From an uncultured Eubacteriales bacterium (lineage in GTDB: Bacteria > Bacillota > Clostridia > Oscillospirales > CAG-272), in NCBI GenBank assembly GCA_934481325.1, contig CAKSPL010000097.1, positions 1-5,523 on the forward strand: 5,523 nucleotides of DNA. The letters run 5' to 3'. Positions 1-4,342 of this stretch are shown piece after piece. Position 1 is the stretch's first letter. Each line of letters starts with the position of its first letter. The notes below the pieces were generated by a model that was not told the DNA's origin, did not search any database, and saw only the letters and a list, made by a program, of their open reading frames with translations. A program made the position numbers and the translations under genes.

Positions 1-985
1 GTACCGCAGCAGTGCCGATTTGCTCCGCTTCCGCCAAATCCGTGGCGGAAGCAACATGTGCGCCGCAACGCTGGGAAATGTTCAACTCCACGGAGCGCAC
101 CTTACAACCGATTTCGCGTTTGACAGCGTACTCCAATGCCCTGCCGGTGCCGGAAAGCTGTTTATGCCCGAACGGATCGGTAGAAGGAACGCCGAAGCCC
201 TCGCACACATAGGTGCCGTCCGCAAACCGCACCCCCTCCGACACGGCAATCACCACGTTCGGGTGATCGGCAAGTGCCGCGCGGACATCCTCAAAAAATT
301 CCGCCTCGGAAAACGCGTGTTCCGGAAGATAAATCAGATCGGGTGAGGGACAACCCAAAAAGCCCCCCACGCCTGCGGCGGCAGTCAGCCATCCGGCATC
401 TCTGCCCATAATCTCCACAACCGTTACGGCAGGAACGGTATAAACCGCGCAATCACGCAGAATTTCCTGCACGGTTACAGCAATATACTTTGCCGCCGAG
501 CCGTAGCCCGGCGTGTGGTCTGTAATAATCAAATCATTGTCAATGGTTTTGGGAACGCCGACAATCCGCATTTCATAGCCGCACTTTTCCGTATATGCGG
601 TGAGCTTTGCCACGGTATCCATCGAATCGTTTCCGCCGATATAAAAGAAATAGCGGATATTGTACGCACGGAAAACGGCAAGAATCTTTTCATATACCGC
701 ATCATTCTCCCCGGGTGCGGGCAATTTTTTGCGGCAGGAGCCAAGGGCGGCGGCAGGGGTGTGAATCAGAAGTTCCACCCGGTCCGGAGTGCAGAAAATC
801 CCATTCAACTCCGTCAGTTCTCCCCGTGTCAGCCCCTCGATGCCGTTGCGCATTCCGTACAGCCTGTCAATCATACCGCTTCCGTTTTCCAGCACACCCC
901 GTATACACCCGGCAAGTGTGGCATTGATTGCGGCGGTAGGCCCGCCGGACTGCCCCACTACCGCATTTCCAACCAGTTGATTCAT
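1..985 (-). CDS. pfp: Pyrophosphate-type 6-phosphofructokinase, 3' end cut by window edge
   Basis: This glycolytic enzyme phosphorylates fructose 6-phosphate at C1 in the cytosol. 328 codons are visible and the frame is still open at base 1. Motifs in order: nucleotide/diphosphate loop GQSGGPTAAIN (11-21), GGNDS (117-121), PKTIDND (145-151) with the catalytic Asp at 149, MGRDAGWL (193-200), and a late QRCGAHVAS block (305-313). In the PFK family, Asp in place of the E. coli Gly104 (here D120) and Lys in place of Gly124 (here K146) mark pyrophosphate rather than ATP as phosphoryl donor, and both are present. The mark is reliable for the family but does not prove the donor here. The ATG at 985 is chosen because GGAGGA precedes it by about 5 nt and a consensus promoter lies just upstream. 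The gene is downstream of the phosphatidyltransferase gene on the same strand but has its own promoter. Confidence 0.93.
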   Translation of the reverse strand, partial: MNQLVGNAVVGQSGGPTAAINATLAGCIRGVLENGSGMIDRLYGMRNGIEGLTRGELTELNGIFCTPDRVELLIHTPAAALGSCRKKLPAPGENDAVYEKILAVFRAYNIRYFFYIGGNDSMDTVAKLTAYTEKCGYEMRIVGVPKTIDNDLIITDHTPGYGSAAKYIAVTVQEILRDCAVYTVPAVTVVEIMGRDAGWLTAAAGVGGFLGCPSPDLIYLPEHAFSEAEFFEDVRAALADHPNVVIAVSEGVRFADGTYVCEGFGVPSTDPFGHKQLSGTGRALEYAVKREIGCKVRSVELNISQRCGAHVASATDLAEAEQIGTAAV

Positions 986-1014
986 CCCGTCCTCCGAACT
1001 TCAACGATGGAGAT

Positions 1015-1043
1015 ATTATAGCAAAAATGTTCGGAAATGTCAA
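1015..1043 (-). promoter_or_regulatory. Consensus housekeeping promoter of the phosphofructokinase gene
   Basis: On the minus strand TTGACA (1043-1038) and TATAAT (1020-1015) are separated by exactly 17 bp, a 12/12 match to the vegetative sigma factor consensus. The expected start is an A near 1008, giving a leader of about 23 nt that holds the GGAGGA ribosome site. It begins 21 bp past the stop codon of the phosphatidyltransferase gene, so the phosphofructokinase gene can be transcribed alone and strongly. Confidence 0.88.
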
Positions 1044-1063
1044 GGTTTGATGCACGTTTGCGT

Positions 1064-1639
1064 TCAGATTTGATGGTTTTTCACATTCTGCCGGGCAAGA
1101 ATAAGAACGCTTTTGGCATTTGCGTCATACTCCCCCGAAAAAAGATGCAGAATCAGCTCCTCCAAGGACGCCAGTGCGCCCACCCCGCACACGGCAAACG
1201 AAAACGGCACGGCGGCAGGAGTCAGCATCAGAAACGGCAATGCAAACAGCACAAATCCCGTCAGCTTGTTGAGATAGGTATGTACCGCGGCAAAGCGGCG
1301 GTAACGGATTGCCGCCGCGGCATATGCACAAAGGCGCAGGATCAGCACACCGCCCACGATCCACCAGACCACAGCGGGAAGCATTTCAAAAAGCGCGGGG
1401 AACAGGCGAATCAGCACCACGGTATAAAAAAGAATATCCGCCACGGAGTCGAGCCGCGCGCCGAAATCGCTTGCCGTACCCGTCATCCGCGCAAGCACGC
1501 CATCGACAATATCGGTAGTACAACAAAAGATATATACCGCAAAAAAAGAGAGCGAAAGCGGGGGCAGAAACAGGATCGTAACCGTACCGCAAATGCGGAG
1601 GCAAGTCAGCACATTCGGCGCGGTAAGATATTTTTTCAT
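1064..1639 (-). CDS. CDP-alcohol phosphatidyltransferase family membrane protein (PgsA-like)
   Basis: This 191-residue integral membrane enzyme belongs to the family that transfers a phosphatidyl group from a CDP-lipid to an alcohol, making phospholipids. The full signature DxxDGxxAR-x8-GxxxDxxxD is present as D43, D46, G47, A50, R51, G60, D64 and D68; the four Asp residues bind the metal and CDP. Several hydrophobic helices surround it (about 13-40, 68-80, 86-112, 125-165). The N-terminus (MKKYLTAPNVLTCLRI) is typical of the family. The alcohol acceptor cannot be told from the motif, so glycerol 3-phosphate (a PgsA role) is only one option. The ATG at 1639 is preceded by AGGAGG (1653-1648) with 8 nt spacing. 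An in-frame ATG at 1702 overlaps the promoter's -35 box, so it cannot be in the transcript. No terminator is seen after the stop, so readthrough into the phosphofructokinase gene is possible. Confidence 0.9.
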   Translation of the reverse strand: MKKYLTAPNVLTCLRICGTVTILFLPPLSLSFFAVYIFCCTTDIVDGVLARMTGTASDFGARLDSVADILFYTVVLIRLFPALFEMLPAVVWWIVGGVLILRLCAYAAAAIRYRRFAAVHTYLNKLTGFVLFALPFLMLTPAAVPFSFAVCGVGALASLEELILHLFSGEYDANAKSVLILARQNVKNHQI

Positions 1640-1673
1640 TCCGTTTCCCTCCTTTTTTCCGATACTTCTTTTT

Positions 1674-1702
1674 ATTGTACCACTGAAAAAAAGATTTGTC
1701 AA
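1674..1702 (-). promoter_or_regulatory. Housekeeping promoter of the phosphatidyltransferase gene
   Basis: On the minus strand TTGACA (1702-1697), a 17-bp spacer and TACAAT (1679-1674) give an 11/12 consensus match. The expected start is an A near 1667, about 28 nt ahead of the ATG at 1639, which leaves room for AGGAGG at 1653-1648. This promoter fixes the start of the coding region and points away from sigK. Confidence 0.82.
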
Positions 1703-1720
1703 CCGTGCGGGGGAGGCGGT

Positions 1721-1750
1721 GCATTTCGGACAGGCGCATCCTCATATGAT
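1721..1750 (+). promoter_or_regulatory. Weak candidate mother-cell (SigE-like) promoter of sigK
   Basis: GCATTTC (1721-1727) and CATATGAT (1743-1750), 15 bp apart, match 5/7 and 6/8 of the Bacillus SigE consensus (KMATATT, 14-15 bp, CATACAMT). CATATGATA also fits the SigK -10 pattern CATANNNTA, but there is no matching AC at the right distance. SigE transcription of sigK is established in Bacillus. Against it, the start would fall near 1757, leaving the ribosome site GGAGGTGAT (1756-1764) at the very 5' end of the RNA. No good housekeeping promoter is seen on this strand here. Confidence 0.3.
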
Positions 1751-1755
1751 ACCGC

Positions 1756-1764
1756 GGAGGTGAT
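1756..1764 (+). promoter_or_regulatory. Strong Shine-Dalgarno site of sigK
   Basis: GGAGGTGAT is fully complementary to the 3' end of 16S rRNA. From GGAGG there are 7 nt to the ATG at 1768. It fixes the start codon and therefore shows that the hydrophobic N-terminal segment is really translated. Confidence 0.85.
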
Positions 1765-1767
1765 TTT

Positions 1768-2445
1768 ATGTTTTCTTTTCTGCTCTCGCTCCTGCTCGGT
1801 GCGGTACATCTGTTGCTCGGCATCGGCACGCCAAGGCAGTTCCCGCCCCCGCTCCCGCCCGAGGAGGAAGAAGAAGCGTTCCGCCGGAAAGCCGCAGGGG
1901 ACGAGGATGCGCGCGAAAAACTGATTCTGCACAACCTGCGCTTGGTCTCTCACATCGTGCGAAAATACTACGGTACGGCGAAAAACGGCGAGGACCTCGT
2001 TTCCATCGGCACCATCGGGCTCGTAAAAGCCGTGGACACCTTTCACTCCGAAAACGGAACGCGCTTTGCCACCTATGCCGCCAAGTGCATTCAAAACGAA
2101 ATTCTGATGCACTTCCGCTCTCAGAAAAAGCTGTCTGCCGAGGTTTCCGTCAACGAAACGATTGACGTGGACAGGGACGGAAACCCGCTGACCTATATGG
2201 ATGTCATCGCGGCGGAGGACAATATGGAGGAGGAGGTAGAGCTTGCCGTGCGGAGCGAGCGAATCAAAAAGCTGATCGGAACCGTGCTGGATGAGCGGGA
2301 GCGGCAGATTATTCTTCTGCGGTACGGGTTAAACGGAACAAAGCCGCGCACCCAACGGGAGGTGGCGGCTTTGCTTGGTATTTCCCGCTCATACGTCAGC
2401 CGGATTGAAAAATCCGCGCTGGACACTCTGCGGGAATATTTTTAA
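1768..2445 (+). CDS. sigK: Sporulation RNA polymerase sigma factor SigK (pro-sigma-K)
   Basis: This 225-residue late mother-cell sigma factor directs RNA polymerase to spore-coat and maturation genes. Region 2 covers about 45-120 with the core-binding/-10 block (HNLRLVSHIV at 55-64, EDLVSIGTIGLVKA at 75-88, FATYAAKCIQNEILMHFR at 100-117). Region 4 covers about 165-222 and ends in the helix-turn-helix TQREVAALLGISRSYVSRIEK (195-215), which is diagnostic of the SigK/SigE group. SigK rather than SigE fits the length and the spacing between the N-terminal segment and region 2. Residues 1-20 are strongly hydrophobic, followed by a Pro-rich and Glu-rich linker (21-36). In Bacillus the equivalent pro-sequence tethers the protein to membrane and is cut by SpoIVFB; the same is inferred here. 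The gene is continuous, with no skin-type insertion. The neighbour on the right converges, with only 11 bp between stop codons. Confidence 0.93.
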   Translation: MFSFLLSLLLGAVHLLLGIGTPRQFPPPLPPEEEEEAFRRKAAGDEDAREKLILHNLRLVSHIVRKYYGTAKNGEDLVSIGTIGLVKAVDTFHSENGTRFATYAAKCIQNEILMHFRSQKKLSAEVSVNETIDVDRDGNPLTYMDVIAAEDNMEEEVELAVRSERIKKLIGTVLDERERQIILLRYGLNGTKPRTQREVAALLGISRSYVSRIEKSALDTLREYF

Positions 2446-2456
2446 CGGAAAATCTC

Positions 2457-3032
2457 TTACAGCCCGTTCACGGGGCGGGCAAGGTTCATTGCATCGCAGA
2501 AATTGATGGCGCGGTCGCGCACGTAAAAGCGAAGCAGATCCAGAATCCGGAGTGCCGGCTTTTCGGATTTCAGTGCCGGGGTAATATCCACATAGGTGCA
2601 ATGCGTTCTGGTGCAAAGGGCGCGCAATGCTTCGTTGAGCGCGGCAGCACCGTTTTCCTCGGAGAGAACCGAAACCACATAGAATTTTGCGTGCTTTGCC
2701 GTGGCGCGCAGACTGCCGATCAGAGCCTCGTATTCCGCGAGAAACGCGGCAAGGTCAAAACCCTTCGCGGCAAGGTCGTTTTCCCCGACGTTCAGAAACA
2801 CCTTACGGGGGGCAAGAGCCTTTACCGTTGCGGGTAAGGCGGCACAAAGATCGGAAAGAGCGGCACCCGCGATGCTCCGGTTCAGCACTGCGCTGTCGGT
2901 GCAGGCAAGGCTTTTCAGCTCTCCCAGCGGTAATTCGCAGAAAAGATCGGTGCCGCAGAATACCACGCCGTTTTTCTCAGATACCGTGTTGATTTCCGAG
3001 TAAATTTCTTTTTCCGTGATTTTTTCGAACAT
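2457..3032 (-). CDS. SGNH/GDSL-hydrolase-fold protein lacking the catalytic Ser and His
   Basis: This 191-residue protein with no signal peptide resembles the SGNH hydrolase fold. Landmarks are the block I strand GVVFCGTDL (22-30) followed by a PLGEL stretch (35-39), a block II-like NRSIAGA (51-57), block III VGENDL (82-87, GxND type) and a late YVDITPAL strand (147-154). Catalytic residues are missing. Where family members have G-D/S-S, this one has G27-T28-D29. Block II has Ser and Ala at usual Gly positions. The C-terminus (DLLRFYVRDRAINFCDAMNL, 165-184) has no DxxH. It may therefore be a non-hydrolytic binding protein, or a subfamily with different chemistry; I cannot assign a substrate. 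The start at 3032 is chosen because AAGGAG (3048-3043) lies 10 nt upstream, whereas the in-frame ATG at 3041 is only 1 nt from it. It is the second gene of a pair with the small membrane protein, whose frame overlaps it by 56 nt. Confidence 0.78.
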   Translation of the reverse strand: MFEKITEKEIYSEINTVSEKNGVVFCGTDLFCELPLGELKSLACTDSAVLNRSIAGAALSDLCAALPATVKALAPRKVFLNVGENDLAAKGFDLAAFLAEYEALIGSLRATAKHAKFYVVSVLSEENGAAALNEALRALCTRTHCTYVDITPALKSEKPALRILDLLRFYVRDRAINFCDAMNLARPVNGL

Positions 3033-3321
3033 AGGACACATTCTCCTTTTCTTCGTTCTTTTTGTCATAACCGCGGTTGATGAAGTATACCACCACATTG
3101 CCCGAAACGATGGCGAGGTTAAGCAGGTAGATGGCAAACACATAGTTGAACTGACCGTTGATGATTTTTGCAGAGATACCCGCCAGATACCCCGTAATAA
3201 TCAGCAAAGTGAAGTAAAGATTCATCGACTTTGCGCATTTGAGTTTAATGTTTTTGATGAGAGAGATCGGCCAGGAAAGACCGAAACAAATCAGCATAAC
3301 CGCTTCTAAAACCTGTGACAT
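2977..3321 (-). CDS. Small three-helix membrane protein, PQ-loop/SemiSWEET-like
   Basis: This 114-residue protein has three hydrophobic helices at about 4-24, 35-54 and 58-82. The first helix contains SWPISLIKNIKLK (16-28) followed by a basic loop and CAKSMN, which resembles the PQ-loop layout (Trp/Pro, then Lys-rich loop, then the second helix). One three-helix bundle of this size is the SemiSWEET architecture, in which dimers transport small sugars. That function is inferred from layout alone and not from a clear PQ motif. The ATG at 3321 is preceded by AAGGAG with 6 nt spacing and a promoter about 22 nt further up. Residues 85-114 form a charged, non-membrane tail (KKNEEKEN and beyond) whose last 18 codons lie inside the next gene in another frame. 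The gene is visibly more AT-rich than its neighbours. It diverges from the LysR gene and is probably controlled by it. Confidence 0.78.
   Translation of the reverse strand: MSQVLEAVMLICFGLSWPISLIKNIKLKCAKSMNLYFTLLIITGYLAGISAKIINGQFNYVFAIYLLNLAIVSGNVVVYFINRGYDKKNEEKENVSYVRKNHGKRNLLGNQHGI
3043..3048 (-). promoter_or_regulatory. Shine-Dalgarno site of the SGNH-like gene, inside the upstream gene
   Basis: AAGGAG on the minus strand lies 10 nt before the ATG at 3032, inside the coding sequence of the small membrane protein. Ribosomes finishing the upstream frame stop about 56 nt past this start, so translation of the two genes is likely coupled by re-initiation or local unfolding. Confidence 0.6.
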
Positions 3322-3349
3322 AATGTGCTCCTTTTTTGATTTCATTTGC

Positions 3350-3378
3350 ATTATACACTTGACAAAACGATTTGTCCA
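3350..3378 (-). promoter_or_regulatory. Promoter of the small membrane protein/SGNH unit
   Basis: On the minus strand TGGACA (3378-3373), a 17-bp spacer and TATAAT (3355-3350) match the housekeeping consensus 11/12. The start is expected at a G near 3343, giving a leader of about 21 nt with AAGGAG ahead of the ATG at 3321. It overlaps the regulator's promoter: its spacer contains the other promoter's -35 box. Confidence 0.85.
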
Positions 3379-3387
3379 ATATATAAT
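3359..3387 (+). promoter_or_regulatory. Consensus promoter of the LysR-type regulator gene
   Basis: TTGACA (3359-3364), a 17-bp spacer and TATAAT (3382-3387) match the housekeeping consensus 12/12. The start is expected at the G at 3394, giving a 36-nt leader. Because it overlaps the opposite promoter, one RNA polymerase bound here should exclude another on the divergent promoter. Confidence 0.87.
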
Positions 3388-3400
3388 TACAATGAAATCA

Positions 3401-3415
3401 ATAGGATTGTCCTAT
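3401..3415 (+). promoter_or_regulatory. LysR-family operator (T-N11-A) in the regulator's leader
   Basis: ATAGGATTGTCCTAT is a perfect 6-bp inverted repeat with a 3-base centre. It fits the LysR-type box T-N11-A (T3402, A3414) in the common form ATAG-N7-CTAT. It lies about 8-22 nt downstream of the expected start of the LysR gene, a position suited to autorepression. The half TTGTCC recurs at 3372-3377 in the inner dyad of the palindrome (GATTTGTCCAAT against GGATTGTCCTAT, 9 of 12 bases, 35 bp apart), which could be a second contact site. In RNA it could also fold as a small hairpin just before the ribosome site AAGGAG (3418-3423). Confidence 0.65.
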
Positions 3416-3429
3416 AAAAGGAGAACGAA

Positions 3430-4320
3430 ATGGAACTGACCCAACTGCGCTTTTTTCTGGAAGTGGCAAAAACAGAGCATATGACGAAAAGTGCCGAAAA
3501 GCTGCACATCGCACAGCCCTCCCTCACCCAGGCGATGCACCGGTTGGAGGAGGAGCTGGGCGTTCCGCTTTTCGATCACCGCGGCAGAAATATCGTGCTG
3601 ACCGAATACGGAAAATTTCTCGCCGAGCGGCTGAACCCGATTATCGGAGAGATTGACCGCCTGCCGTTTGAATTGCGGCGTATGGCAAAGACAAACAGCG
3701 AAACCATCCACATCCGCGTGCTTGCCGCGTCGGCACTGGTGACCGAGGCAATCATCCGCTACAAGCAACAAAACGAGCAGGTGCATTTTCAGCTGACGCA
3801 GACAGGCTCCGGGGACAGCTGTGATATGGAAATCACCACACGTCTCCCCTCCTCCGCGCCGAAAACGACGACGGACGTCAAAACCTTTTCCCGCACGGAG
3901 CGCATCTTTCTTGCCGTACCCGACCACGGGAAATACCGTGACCGACACTCGATTTCCCTTAGCGAGGTTATGGACGAGGGGTTTATCTGCCTTTCCGGCT
4001 CCCGCCAGTTCCGGCTGGTGTGTGACAAGCTCTGCCGAGATTCCGGCTTTCACCCGAACATTATTTTTGAAAGCGACAATCCCGCCGCCGTCATCAATAT
4101 GGTTGCCTCCAATATGGGGGTCGGATTTTATCCCGAGTTTTCCTGGGGCAGTGTCGGCAGTAAGCATATCCGGCTATTGGAAATCACCGACACGGATTTT
4201 CGCCGGGAGCTTACGGTCAGTGCCGTGCTTTCCAAAACCGACAACCGCTACGTTGCGGATTTTTTCGGCTTTCTGAGTGCCTACATCGAAAAGCGCGCAA
4301 AATGCAAAAAGCCCGGCTGA
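3430..4320 (+). CDS. LysR-type transcriptional regulator
   Basis: This 296-residue DNA-binding regulator has the usual length for the family. The N-terminal winged helix-turn-helix spans about 1-60: LRFFLEVAKTEHMTKSAEKL, then HIAQPSLTQAMHRLEEELGVPLF with the recognition helix around 29-40, and the wing RGRNIVLTEYG at 51-61. A linker helix follows to about 88, then the periplasmic-binding-protein-like effector domain to about 290, including SDNPAAVINMVASNMGVGFYPEF near the effector-cleft hinge. The co-inducer cannot be read from the sequence. The ATG at 3430 has AAGGAG 6 nt upstream. Divergence from the membrane-protein/SGNH unit over shared promoters, with a T-N11-A box, makes that unit the likely target together with the gene itself. 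The final residues (KKPG) are encoded by the left arm of the terminator. Confidence 0.92.
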   Translation: MELTQLRFFLEVAKTEHMTKSAEKLHIAQPSLTQAMHRLEEELGVPLFDHRGRNIVLTEYGKFLAERLNPIIGEIDRLPFELRRMAKTNSETIHIRVLAASALVTEAIIRYKQQNEQVHFQLTQTGSGDSCDMEITTRLPSSAPKTTTDVKTFSRTERIFLAVPDHGKYRDRHSISLSEVMDEGFICLSGSRQFRLVCDKLCRDSGFHPNIIFESDNPAAVINMVASNMGVGFYPEFSWGSVGSKHIRLLEITDTDFRRELTVSAVLSKTDNRYVADFFGFLSAYIEKRAKCKKPG

Positions 4321-4332
4321 GCCGGGCTTTTT
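4306..4332. terminator. Bidirectional intrinsic terminator between convergent genes
   Basis: The perfect 12-bp arms are AAAAAGCCCGGC (4306-4317) and GCCGGGCTTTTT (4321-4332). The three-base loop TGA (4318-4320) is the stop codon of the LysR gene. A GC-rich core with T-runs on either strand lets it stop transcription from both directions. It ends 10 bp from the stop codon of the convergent transporter gene. Confidence 0.93.
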
Positions 4333-4342
4333 GACTGAAAGA

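Larger units (their letters stand above)
3337..3400. repeat. 64-bp imperfect palindrome carrying both divergent promoters
   Basis: The dyad axis lies between 3368 and 3369. Pairing each base i with base 6737-i gives 25 complementary pairs of 32; mismatches are at 3347-3349, 3356, 3358, 3360 and 3367. The perfect outer arms are TGATTTCATT (3337-3346) and AATGAAATCA (3391-3400). The inner perfect dyad is GACAAA-ACGA-TTTGTC (3361-3376). The -10 boxes (3350-3355 and 3382-3387) pair perfectly with each other, and the -35 boxes (3359-3364 and 3373-3378) are mirror images except at one base. The inner dyad is a plausible operator that would sit on both -35 boxes. Confidence 0.85.

Noticed and set aside
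515..1021. Open frame of 168 codons on the plus strand
   Set aside because: It is antisense to the phosphofructokinase gene, whose motifs are continuous across this stretch, and the translated product has no recognisable feature.
1743..1751. CATATGATA as a SigK-type autoregulatory promoter
   Set aside because: The -10 pattern fits, but no AC is found 16-17 bp upstream. Only the weak SigE-like reading is kept.
1037..1924. Open frame of 295 codons on the plus strand
   Set aside because: It lies antisense to the phosphatidyltransferase gene and runs into sigK in another frame. Its product is a Lys/Arg/His/Gln-rich string without domains, and it has no ribosome site.
2401..2416. Perfect hairpin CGGATT-GAAA-AATCCG near the end of sigK, considered as a terminator or RNA element
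   Set aside because: It encodes the conserved RIEKSA segment after the helix-turn-helix, and the next T-run is more than 20 nt away. Coding constraint explains it well enough.
2461..2479. GCCCG/CGGGC inverted repeat at the 3' end of the SGNH-like gene, considered as a terminator
   Set aside because: The stem is only about five pairs, lies inside the coding region and is not followed directly by a T-run on the minus strand.
3412..4167. Open frame of 251 codons on the minus strand
   Set aside because: It is fully antisense to the LysR gene, which has clear family motifs, a promoter and a ribosome site. The frame is a by-product of codon composition.
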